Positions 56,162 to 64,000 of a stretch of DNA of 64,000 nt are shown in pieces. A model generated the notes under the pieces. That model did not search any database. It had not been told where the DNA came from and saw nothing but the letters and a program-made list of their open reading frames with translations. Position 1 is the first letter of the stretch. Every line of letters begins with the position of its first letter. A program made the position numbers and the translations under genes. Source of the DNA: Acidobacteriota bacterium (GTDB taxonomy: Bacteria; Acidobacteriota; Blastocatellia; Pyrinomonadales; Pyrinomonadaceae); contig JADJBB010000021.1 in NCBI GenBank assembly GCA_016703965.1, positions 1,488,001 to 1,552,000 on the forward strand, given 5' to 3'.

Positions 56162-58705
56162 ATGGATTCACTCTTAGAACGCAATCAGATCAATATCGAA
56201 GACGAAATGCGGCGGTCGTATCTCGACTACGCAATGTCCGTCATCATTGGCCGAGCCTTGCCCGACGTGCGCGACGGGCTCAAACCTGTTCATCGCCGTG
56301 TACTCTGGGCAATGAGCGAACTTGGCAATACCTTCAACAAGCCGTATAAAAAGTCGGCTCGTGTGGTTGGCGACACTATCGGTAAATATCATCCTCACGG
56401 CGACACGGCCGTTTACGATACTGTCGTGAGAATGGCTCAGGAATTTTCCATGCGTTACATGCTCGTTGACGGGCAGGGAAACTTTGGTTCGATCGACGGC
56501 GACAATGCTGCCGCGATGCGATATACCGAGGTCCGCATGGCGAAGATCACGACCGAGGTCCTCGACGATATTGAGAAGGAAACCGTCGATTTTCAGCCTA
56601 ACTACGACGAGTCGCTTTCGGAACCAAAGGTTCTTCCGACCAAGGTTCCTCTTCTTCTGGTCAACGGATCAGAAGGTATCGCCGTCGGGATGGCGACAAA
56701 GATCCCGCCGCATAACCTGACCGAGATACTTGAAGGAACTATTGAGCTGATCAAGAATCCGGCGATGACGATCGACGAACTGATCAGTTTCATTCCTGGG
56801 CCCGATTTTCCGACGGCGGGCTTTATCTATGGCCGCGAAGAGATCCATCGTGCTTACAAAACGGGCCGTGGGATCATTCAAATGCGTGCCCGGGCAGTGG
56901 TTGACGAGATCGGCCGCGGCGACCGTGTTAAGGATGCGGTCGTGATCACGGAGATCCCGTATCAGGTAAATAAAGCTAAGCTTATCGAGAAGATAGCGGA
57001 ACTGGTTCATGAGAAGCGCCTTGACGGCATCTCGGAGATCCGCGACGAATCGAACCGCGAGGGCATGCGCATCGTTATTGAACTCAAACGCGATGCCGTG
57101 CCGCAAGTCGTACTTAACAAACTCTACAAACTGACGCCAATGCAGTCGTCGTTCGGCATCATAAGCATCGCGATCGTTGACGGGCAGCCGAAATTGCTGA
57201 CGCTCAAGGATATGCTTGAGGCTTTCGTTGAGTTTCGGCGCGAGGTTGTACGTCGCAGGACGGAATTTGACCTTAGGAAAGCTCAAGCGCGCGCTCATAT
57301 TTTGGAGGGCTTGAACAAGGCGATCGACGCTCTTGATTATATTATTCCGCTGATCCGTAATTCGCGTTCGGTGGATGAGGCCAGACAATGGCTGACCGCC
57401 AATCTTTCCACGGCAAGCGAGATCTCAACTTGGCGCGGTGTTACCGGTGAGAAGTCGAAAGAGCAGTTCGTTAAGGAACTCAACAAGGTGATCTCTAGCC
57501 TTGACTTCTCTGAGATCCAGGCTCAGGCGATCCTCGATCTGCAGTTACGCAGACTTTCGGCCCTCGAACGTCAGAAGATCCTCGACGAATACGCGGAGCT
57601 CATTAAATATATCGCCGAGCTCGAGAATATCCTTCAGAACGAAAGCGTGCTCCGGCAGGTCATTGTTGATGAGTTGACCGAGGTGAAACGCCTTTTCGGA
57701 GACGAACGCCGTACAGTGATCGTCGATGCCGGAGTGGAACTCAGTATCGAAGATCTGATCCCCGACGAAGACGTCGCGATCACGGTCACAAACGCCGGCT
57801 ACATCAAGCGAACACCGGTCACCGCGTACACCCGGCAGGGCCGTGGCGGCAAAGGGCGTTTGGGGGCGAAGGCCAAGAATGACGATTTCGTCGAGCATTT
57901 GTTTATCGCCTCGACGCATGCTTATCTGATGATCTTCACAGACGACGGGCAGGTATTTAAGATGAAGGTTCATGAGATCCCTGAGGGAGATACATCGGCT
58001 CGCGGAAAGGCGGTCGTGAATCTCGTCCAACTCTCATCAGAACGCAAACTCGTGGCGGTTATGCCGGTTCGCGATTTTGCTGAGGAAATCTATCTCACGA
58101 TGGTCACCAAGCAGGGAATTATTAAGAAATCCTCGCTTGCCGACTATCAGAACATCCGTGCGTCGGGCATTAACGCGATCAACATCGACGAAGGCGACGA
58201 GCTGCTCGAGGTCATCCGCACCGACGGAAAGCGGCAGATATTTGTCGCGACCCATGACGGAATGGCGGTCAAATTTAACGAATCCGACGTTCGTCCGATG
58301 GGCCGTGTGGCGAGAGGTGTGAGGGGCGTCAATCTTCGCAAGGGCGACTATGTCGTATCGGTCTGCTCTGTTTCTCCTGAGGGAACTGAGAAGATCCTTT
58401 CCGTTTCCGAAAAAGGCTTTGGCAAGCAGACGATGGTGGACAGCTATCGCCTGACCAAGCGCGGCGGTATCGGCGTTATCAATATGAAAACGACCGAGAA
58501 GACGGGCAAGGTCGTTGCGGCGTTCCCGGTCGAGGAAGACAGTGAGATCATGATCATCACCCAGCAGGCGAAGCTGATCCGCCTGGGCGTTGACAAGATC
58601 CGCGAGACGGGCCGCTCGGCTCAGGGCGTCACGCTGATCAAATGCGGCGACGACGATCTGGTCACAAGTGCATCGCTGCTCGCGATGGATGAGGAAGACG
58701 ACTAA
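56162..58705 (+). CDS. gyrA: DNA gyrase subunit A
   Basis: The 847-residue subunit breaks and rejoins DNA in the A2B2 gyrase that supercoils the chromosome. The DNA-binding region KPVHRRVLWAM, quinolone region HPHGDTAVYDTVVRMAQ and the catalytic Tyr121 in AAAMRYTE are intact. The residue equivalent to E. coli Ser83 is Thr82, and Asp87 is kept as Asp86. The C-terminal beta-pinwheel has a GyrA box variant, QGRGGKG, which argues for gyrase rather than topoisomerase IV. The protein ends in an acidic tail (DEEDD). gyrB is not in the window. A strong terminator follows. Confidence 0.97.
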   Translation: MDSLLERNQINIEDEMRRSYLDYAMSVIIGRALPDVRDGLKPVHRRVLWAMSELGNTFNKPYKKSARVVGDTIGKYHPHGDTAVYDTVVRMAQEFSMRYMLVDGQGNFGSIDGDNAAAMRYTEVRMAKITTEVLDDIEKETVDFQPNYDESLSEPKVLPTKVPLLLVNGSEGIAVGMATKIPPHNLTEILEGTIELIKNPAMTIDELISFIPGPDFPTAGFIYGREEIHRAYKTGRGIIQMRARAVVDEIGRGDRVKDAVVITEIPYQVNKAKLIEKIAELVHEKRLDGISEIRDESNREGMRIVIELKRDAVPQVVLNKLYKLTPMQSSFGIISIAIVDGQPKLLTLKDMLEAFVEFRREVVRRRTEFDLRKAQARAHILEGLNKAIDALDYIIPLIRNSRSVDEARQWLTANLSTASEISTWRGVTGEKSKEQFVKELNKVISSLDFSEIQAQAILDLQLRRLSALERQKILDEYAELIKYIAELENILQNESVLRQVIVDELTEVKRLFGDERRTVIVDAGVELSIEDLIPDEDVAITVTNAGYIKRTPVTAYTRQGRGGKGRLGAKAKNDDFVEHLFIASTHAYLMIFTDDGQVFKMKVHEIPEGDTSARGKAVVNLVQLSSERKLVAVMPVRDFAEEIYLTMVTKQGIIKKSSLADYQNIRASGINAINIDEGDELLEVIRTDGKRQIFVATHDGMAVKFNESDVRPMGRVARGVRGVNLRKGDYVVSVCSVSPEGTEKILSVSEKGFGKQTMVDSYRLTKRGGIGVINMKTTEKTGKVVAAFPVEEDSEIMIITQQAKLIRLGVDKIRETGRSAQGVTLIKCGDDDLVTSASLLAMDEEDD

Positions 58706-58725
58706 ATAGTCGCCATAAAAAAATG

Positions 58726-58758
58726 GGCTGCTCGAATGAATTTTCGAGCGGCCTTTTT
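58726..58758 (+). terminator. gyrA terminator
   Basis: GGCTGCTCGAA / TTCGAGCGGCC, an 11-bp stem with one mismatch, is followed by TTTTT, 20 bases after the gyrA stop. Confidence 0.88.
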
Positions 58759-58800
58759 CATTTTCCGGGGGAAAATTTTGTGCAATCGCAAAAAACGACA

Positions 58801-58830
58801 GAAAAAGTGTGAATCGATTCACACTTTTTC
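58801..58830. promoter_or_regulatory. 30-bp perfect palindrome
   Basis: GAAAAAGTGTGAATC is followed directly by its exact reverse complement. The run of A before and T after would make it a bidirectional terminator if transcribed, but gyrA already has one 45 bases earlier. A regulator binding site centred on GTGTGAATCGATTCACAC is the alternative. Confidence 0.55.
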
Positions 58831-58980
58831 AAAACAGGCGTCTTTTAGGACAAATTACGAGAAAAGTTGCCGGATTGGTCGATGGTCTTTGGTGTTCTTT
58901 CGTGGCAAAACTGCCTGTTTGGTAGAGTTATTTGCGGGTTTGGTCAAACGTTCACTACTTTACCAATCTAGTTTTGAATA

Positions 58981-59442
58981 TCAGGCAGCGACGCCTCGGG
59001 CTTTTTCATAGATCTCGACCCATTGCTGCGGCGTGACCCGGGCGGCGAGTTCGGCGATCAGATCGAGCGGCACGTCCTCAAGTTTTGAGAACCGGATACA
59101 GGATTTGCCCATGTTGAGCTTTTTCTTTGAGTGCTTAGGCCACGCGGCCTTAAACCAGTCGAGTTGCTCCTCAACGCCGTAAAGGCACATTGCATAAAGT
59201 GCGATGTGATTCTTCTGCGACGCAAGGCTCATAAACCCGAGCGGCAGGTTCGGATCGCAGTGATAGCCCGGCGGATACGTCTCCTTCGGCACAACCCAAC
59301 CGATGTGGCCATACATCACGCATTCCTTAAATCCCGCCGGAAGATTGTCATTAATGACCTTGCGGATCTCCGAGATCGCGATCTGCCGATCCTCCGGAAG
59401 CCCGGCGATGTATTCATCCGGAGTTTTTGCAGTTGATTGCAT
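58981..59442 (-). CDS. DUF1801 domain protein
   Basis: The 153-residue protein matches the DUF1801 (YdhG-like) family: a helical start (TPDEYIAGLPEDRQIAISEIRKVI), KECVMYGHIGWVVP, NHIALYAMCLYG and KSCIRFSKLEDVPLDLIAELA. The fold resembles bacterial frataxin-like or iron-chaperone proteins, but no ligand is known. AAGGAAGG lies 8 bases before the ATG. It stands alone between gyrA and the giant metallopeptidase. Confidence 0.85.
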   Translation of the reverse strand: MQSTAKTPDEYIAGLPEDRQIAISEIRKVINDNLPAGFKECVMYGHIGWVVPKETYPPGYHCDPNLPLGFMSLASQKNHIALYAMCLYGVEEQLDWFKAAWPKHSKKKLNMGKSCIRFSKLEDVPLDLIAELAARVTPQQWVEIYEKARGVAA

Positions 59443-59507
59443 AGTGGATGCCTTCCTTATAAATATTTCAGATCATAGTACCACGATCTATATCAAGCAA
59501 AAATAAA

Positions 59508-59538
59508 TGGACACGGCCAATGATCTTGACCGTGCCCA
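59508..59538 (-). terminator. Terminator of the second metallopeptidase gene
   Basis: On the minus strand a 13-bp stem (two G-U pairs) and a T-rich tail. The hairpin and about 25 bases beyond it are nearly identical to those at 34465-34495. Confidence 0.8.
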
Positions 59539-59561
59539 TCTCTTGCCAATATGGGAAATTA

Positions 59562-62500
59562 CTATTCTAACCCGACCAGATCACCAAGGTTCGCATCTCC
59601 GTTGACCGTAACGATCCGCGGGGCAAACCGGTAACGTTTTGAAGCTACCGAGATCGTGTAGGTCGCTCCGCTGGGAACGTTAGCGAACGAAAATAACCCA
59701 AACGAACTGGTCGAAGCGACCCGCCGCACACCGCTTTCGGCAATCAGCGAGACCACCACGTTTCGCAGACCCAAGCCGCTTGGCGTGAGGACTCTTCCGG
59801 TCACGGTCGCTGGTGGAGCCTGAACCACAGCCAGGAAGACGTTTACGATCTGCGGGCTATTTGCGACGCCCTGACCGGTGATAGTAATCTTGCCGGAATA
59901 GGTTCCGATCGCGAGGCCCGTGGGGTCGACCCTTACGTCGAGATTCGAGGGAGCCGTTCCAGATTGTGATCCAAGCTTGATCCACTCTTGGTCTGCAGAC
60001 GCATTCCAGGAAAGAGTTCCGCTGCCGCTGTTAGTAATAGTTACCGTTTGCGGTGTGGTAGGAACACTGCCTGCGAACGCCGAGAAGAATGCCTGTGACA
60101 GATTGAGCGACAGGCTAGGGGGTAGGACCGGAGCGACACGCGAAACAACCAGTGTGATAGTGGCCGTTCCGGTCTGGCCGTTACTGTCACGACCGGTCAG
60201 GGTGATCGTATGAGTACCCTCTTGCAGTGTTAATGCACTTACGGCCAGTGAACGTCCAGTACCCAGATCGCCGTTTCTATTTGAATTCCACGTTAGGCCG
60301 GCATCTGCCAGCAGGCCATCTTCAACGTCATACGCTTCGCCTTCGAGCAGGAGCGTTTGCTCGCCCACAATGGATGCATTGCTTCGCGGTGATCTGATTT
60401 CAGCCTCAGGGGCGTGCTGGGTTACGGTAAACGTTGAATTTGATTGATCCTGCGACGTTGTAAAACCGTCGCTCGCAAGAACGCGAACGATTCCCTGCGT
60501 TGTGGCACGGAGGTTTCTCAGATCCAGCGCGTATGTGGTCGAGCGCCAGTCGTTTACGATGGTCTGCCATGTCGTACCGCCGTCAGGACTGAACTGAAGG
60601 ATATAGCTCAGCGTTGTCCCCGGATCGGCATCGGTGGCCGTCCAGTTGATGTTTGCTGTCGCACCGCTAAGGGTCTCGCCGCCGTTTGGCGAGACAACCG
60701 CAACTTGAGGTGCACTTGGAGAGCTTTGCCGAGCCGTGATCAACTGTCCGTTGTTCCAGACAGAAACGCGGGTGGTTCCGGGTATCCGCGGCAGCACGAA
60801 AGTGAAGGATCCGGTCAGGCTACCAATGCCATCCGAGCCGCGTTCGGGCTCGAAATTGTAACTGGCGAGGGATTGTCCCTGAGAACCTTCGAACCGAAGT
60901 TCATAAGGTCCTGATGTCGGCAGAACGATCGCGCGGGGTGATGTCACAGTATAGATAGGGCTCAGTTCGGCTGTGCCGCCGGCGAGCAAGGGAACGAGCC
61001 CGCTAACCAGAACGATATCGTCAACCTCGATCCTATCCGCTTCCGTCGGCCTGGTAGTTGCAATTGCTCCGTCGCCTTCGAGATAGAATAAGAGACGCTT
61101 ATAATCGAGCTCTGACACCCATTTACGAGCGTTTGCATAGCTCATGAAATTCGGGGTATTCGGACCGAAAACTCTCTGGGTTCCCGGCGTCGGGGATGTG
61201 TCGTACCGATTCAGATTCCACACATCGAAGCCGTAAACAGTGTCTTTGTCGAAGTCGTCTTTTTTTACGCTGATGGTACCGTCAGGTGGATCATGGGGAC
61301 CGGGGCCGGCAGCCGTGCCGCCTGGGCTAAGTGTGTAAGCAGTGTGCTGCAGACTTAGGCTATGGCCTAATTCATGGGCGGGATTCAGTTCGCCATTACT
61401 TGTAATGGGATAGACGAAAGACATTCCTGCAAAACCTGGACTAAATGCGATCCCGCCGTTGCAATTTGTCGCCCCCGTAGGAAGGGCCGATGGGGCAACT
61501 AGGCCTAGATATCGTTTCGTGCACTGGCCCGACGGACAGTCTAGTGCGCGTTTGCCTGCCACCAGGTTCAAGATCCGGGTTAGATCCGTACTTGCTCTAC
61601 ACGGAAAACCTGAAACGCTCGGGTCGATCGTCATATAGGTCTCGTTCCATGTAATTGACGTCACCGGGAATATCGAGTCGATCTGATCGGTTGCAAGTTG
61701 GCGCTGCTCCTTTGACGGCGAGTAGTTCGTTGTTCCCGACGTATAGGTCATGCGGATAAACTCAACTGGCAAGGTAACCGGGTTTCTGAACGTAACGGTT
61801 GACTTGCAATCCCCGACGCCGTCCACATCACTACATATAAGCGGGCCTGGATTTCCCTTTAATGAAAGTTCAAAAACGACCGTTCCATCTCTCCACGTCT
61901 CAGGGATCAGAAAATACGGATTGTTTTCAAAGGAATCCCGGTCAGGATCGGCACTTGTAGAGATCGAAGTTCGGCCCGAATTACTGAGCGGTAAAGTGCC
62001 AAGCAGAGCTGAACCGCCTCCGGACGTGCGCCGGCCGGTAAGTTCGGGTGTGACTGAGGCCGAACCCTGTGTTTTTATGTAGGCGCGCACATAGGTTTGT
62101 TTCCCTTTGATAACCGGAATGCTATTACTCAGGTCCTGAACGCCCTGTGTAACTTCCATTCCGAGGAACTCAACTCGAGGCAATACGGGGACATTTATGT
62201 TACCGCTATTGGGATGTGGGTCCGGACTCTGCTCCTGAGTACTGGAATCTGTACTTAGGGCTAGTTGCATGTTCCCTTGACTAGCCGGAAGGAACGCTGC
62301 GGTTAGTATTTCGCTTGATTGCCCCGCAGCTAAGTTGCCGAGCGGACAGGTAAGAACCCCAAGGGTCTCCGTACAGCTGGGACTGCTGACCGAAACGAAA
62401 AATGTTCCAGAGAATCTTTGGATTTGGATCCGAACGTTTGACGCGGATGAAGGCCCGTTATTCCTCACGCGGACCGTTATGGTCGCGTTATCTCCCAAAA

Positions 62501-64000
62501 ATATCTGCGGAGGGAAATCTGCGATCATTTCGAGATCAACCAATCCACCCAGAACCGATACATTTGTCGTCACCGTGTTATTGCCTGTTGTGCCGGTCGG
62601 CTCTGGTTCGTTTGCCGTTACAGACGCGGTGTCATGCCGGGTACCAGCGGTGAGAGCAGTGACCGTGATTCCGACGAAATCAACAGTTGCTCCATTTGCC
62701 AGGTTTCCAAGACTGCAAACGTAGAGAGTTGCTCCCTCTCCATTGGTCGTTGAGGCACAACGCGGATCGGTAAGGTTTGGCACGGCCGTGGCTCCGGCCG
62801 CGGTCGTGAATATGATGGTCACGTTCGTCGCCGCAGCGGGGCCGAAGTTCCTGACGGTGAAATATTGGGAATACTGATCTCCGACCCTCACTGTGTTATT
62901 AAGAACGTTGGGTGAATACGCAACCGTAATTCCCAGATCCGCTCGCGGAACATCGACGATCACGGTACTCACCGAATCAGCATCGTTCCCCGGCACCGTG
63001 TCGCTCGATCCTGTGACAAAAACCTGGCCGCCAACGAGGATCGGCCCGAGGACGCGCGGCTTAACGGTTATCCTTGGGATCGTGCTGAGGGTTCCGAGCG
63101 TTACGGTACCTAGATTACAGGTGACCTTGGTGCCGCCGCTGATCGACGTGGGAATGCAGCTAAAAACGCTTGGCTCAGCTGATACAAAATCAACCCCGGT
63201 AGGCATATTGAACTCGGCCCGGGCGCCCAAAGCTGAGTCGGGGCCGTTGTTGGTCACCAACATCTGATAGACAACATTACTGTCAATAGTTGCCTGGGTC
63301 GGTCCCGTCACATCCAGTGACAGATCCGAGGAGGGCACAACGCTGGTGGTTGCAGTCGCTTCATTGTTCGTGAGATTTGTATCTTGTTGATTCGCGGTAA
63401 CGCGAGCCCTGAAATCGATAGTGCCAAGCTGCCGCGGGATCACCGCAATATCTACCCGAAGGCTATTATCGAGGCCGGTCGTCCCAAGACCATTCGGCAG
63501 CGTGCAGGTCACTACGCGATCGCCTCCAAAGGCGCAATAGGAAGGGCTCTGATTTGAAAAATCCACACTCGCCGGCAGCGGGTCGGTGGTGAGTCTCACT
63601 CCCGTGGCGGCCGCGGGCCCGGCGTTGAACAATTGAACCTGATAGAAAACTCTCTGATTAAGAACGGCGGGGTCGGGGGTATCACCGATGCTGGTAATTC
63701 GAACGTCCGCTTGAGCCGGTGGTGCAGATCCCCAGTTCGGGAATACATCGCCGGAGCCGAAGTTTGTGATGATGGCGGGTGTGGCTGCGTTGCTGCCGTC
63801 GGCGTTGACGCTGCGGAGGACGGCGTTGGTTGAGCCCTGCGAACCGCCGCGGGAGTAGGCGATCTTTGTGCCGTCGGGCGACCACGTGGGCTGCGATTTG
63901 AAGTCGACCGTGTTACTCAGCCGCGTCGGGCTCGAGCCGTCCGGATTTGCGGAATAGATCTCGGACGCGTTGAACATAGGGTAATCGCGCGTACTTATGA
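59562..64000 (-). CDS. Giant secreted zinc metallopeptidase, N-terminus beyond the window
   Basis: At least 1,478 residues; the frame is open to the window edge, so the ATG at 63977 is probably internal. Visible from the N-terminal side: PD40/TolB-like repeats (ASEIYSANPDGS, QPTWSPDGTKIAYS), four or five DUF11 repeats (NAGPAAATGVRL, NNGPDSALGARA, NFGPAAATNVTI, NNGPSSASNVRI), and a peptidase with HELGHSLSLQH at 61344-61376 and PNFMSY. Ig-like domains (SPNGGETLSGATANINWTA), a BACON-like domain (GTLSWNASADQEWIKL) and the SKRYRFAPR...VGLE tail complete it. It is paralogous along its length to the gene at 34526, but has more DUF11 repeats and Ser for Gly in the zinc motif. The Met-turn and all three His are kept. 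Confidence 0.85.
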   Translation of the reverse strand, partial: ISTRDYPMFNASEIYSANPDGSSPTRLSNTVDFKSQPTWSPDGTKIAYSRGGSQGSTNAVLRSVNADGSNAATPAIITNFGSGDVFPNWGSAPPAQADVRITSIGDTPDPAVLNQRVFYQVQLFNAGPAAATGVRLTTDPLPASVDFSNQSPSYCAFGGDRVVTCTLPNGLGTTGLDNSLRVDIAVIPRQLGTIDFRARVTANQQDTNLTNNEATATTSVVPSSDLSLDVTGPTQATIDSNVVYQMLVTNNGPDSALGARAEFNMPTGVDFVSAEPSVFSCIPTSISGGTKVTCNLGTVTLGTLSTIPRITVKPRVLGPILVGGQVFVTGSSDTVPGNDADSVSTVIVDVPRADLGITVAYSPNVLNNTVRVGDQYSQYFTVRNFGPAAATNVTIIFTTAAGATAVPNLTDPRCASTTNGEGATLYVCSLGNLANGATVDFVGITVTALTAGTRHDTASVTANEPEPTGTTGNNTVTTNVSVLGGLVDLEMIADFPPQIFLGDNATITVRVRNNGPSSASNVRIQIQRFSGTFFVSVSSPSCTETLGVLTCPLGNLAAGQSSEILTAAFLPASQGNMQLALSTDSSTQEQSPDPHPNSGNINVPVLPRVEFLGMEVTQGVQDLSNSIPVIKGKQTYVRAYIKTQGSASVTPELTGRRTSGGGSALLGTLPLSNSGRTSISTSADPDRDSFENNPYFLIPETWRDGTVVFELSLKGNPGPLICSDVDGVGDCKSTVTFRNPVTLPVEFIRMTYTSGTTNYSPSKEQRQLATDQIDSIFPVTSITWNETYMTIDPSVSGFPCRASTDLTRILNLVAGKRALDCPSGQCTKRYLGLVAPSALPTGATNCNGGIAFSPGFAGMSFVYPITSNGELNPAHELGHSLSLQHTAYTLSPGGTAAGPGPHDPPDGTISVKKDDFDKDTVYGFDVWNLNRYDTSPTPGTQRVFGPNTPNFMSYANARKWVSELDYKRLLFYLEGDGAIATTRPTEADRIEVDDIVLVSGLVPLLAGGTAELSPIYTVTSPRAIVLPTSGPYELRFEGSQGQSLASYNFEPERGSDGIGSLTGSFTFVLPRIPGTTRVSVWNNGQLITARQSSPSAPQVAVVSPNGGETLSGATANINWTATDADPGTTLSYILQFSPDGGTTWQTIVNDWRSTTYALDLRNLRATTQGIVRVLASDGFTTSQDQSNSTFTVTQHAPEAEIRSPRSNASIVGEQTLLLEGEAYDVEDGLLADAGLTWNSNRNGDLGTGRSLAVSALTLQEGTHTITLTGRDSNGQTGTATITLVVSRVAPVLPPSLSLNLSQAFFSAFAGSVPTTPQTVTITNSGSGTLSWNASADQEWIKLGSQSGTAPSNLDVRVDPTGLAIGTYSGKITITGQGVANSPQIVNVFLAVVQAPPATVTGRVLTPSGLGLRNVVVSLIAESGVRRVASTSSFGLFSFANVPSGATYTISVASKRYRFAPRIVTVNGDANLGDLVGLE

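Noticed and set aside
56390..56430. Fluoroquinolone-resistance change in gyrA (Thr at the Ser83-equivalent position)
   Set aside because: Thr or Ala is the natural residue there in many lineages and Asp87 is kept, so no resistance can be claimed.

Overview
The window looks like a chromosomal segment of an Acidobacteriota genome, most likely of the Blastocatellia (Pyrinomonas/Chloracidobacterium side). This is inferred from gene content: a DUF1800/DUF1501 pair, sigma factors of the TIGR02999 type paired with serine/threonine kinases, very large secreted Ig-like/DUF11/beta-helix proteins ending in a carboxypeptidase-regulatory-like domain, and CadC-like membrane regulators. No rRNA is present; the only RNA gene recognised is a tRNA-Thr(UGU).

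Layout. (1) 1-5.5 kb: a structured, gene-free stretch, a secreted PI-PLC-like protein, then a membrane-anchored winged-helix regulator divergent from a probable heme-oxygenase-like diiron enzyme, with a perfect inverted repeat between them. (2) 5.55-18.05 kb: a defence island read on the minus strand. In transcription order it holds hsdR, hsdS, a PtuA-like ATPase, a PtuB-like HNH nuclease, hsdM, a SIR2-domain protein, an AbaSI/PvuRts1I-type modification-dependent endonuclease and a DUF6994 protein. One end carries a small serine recombinase with a crossover-like dyad in its promoter; the other runs into the orphan 3' end of a groEL gene. (3) 18.08-43.3 kb: two copies of a module made of a giant secreted protein divergent from a sigma factor-kinase operon, arranged as mirror images and flanked on both sides by broken tails of the same protein family. 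(4) 43.5-46.5 kb: a phage terminase-small-subunit-like gene beside tRNA-Thr, a secreted repeat protein and pgsA. (5) 46.6-59.4 kb: DUF1501/DUF1800 pair, a HhH-GPD glycosylase, a Pkn-type kinase, PlsC, two PilZ-like proteins, gyrA and a DUF1801 protein. (6) From 59.56 kb to the window edge: a second giant metallopeptidase, paralogous to the one at 34.5-39.9 kb and cut by the window end.

How the genes fit together. The defence genes are close-packed and share one strand, so hsdR through hsdM look like one operon in which an ATPase/HNH pair sits between hsdS and hsdM. The large surface proteins share a C-terminal tail (six copies in the window, three of them broken), and two share an EFFG motif after the signal peptide, which suggests a common export or anchoring route. 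Three long genes (hsdS, a kinase and the 3,600-residue protein) are each broken by one base; sequencing error and real decay cannot be separated from this sequence alone.
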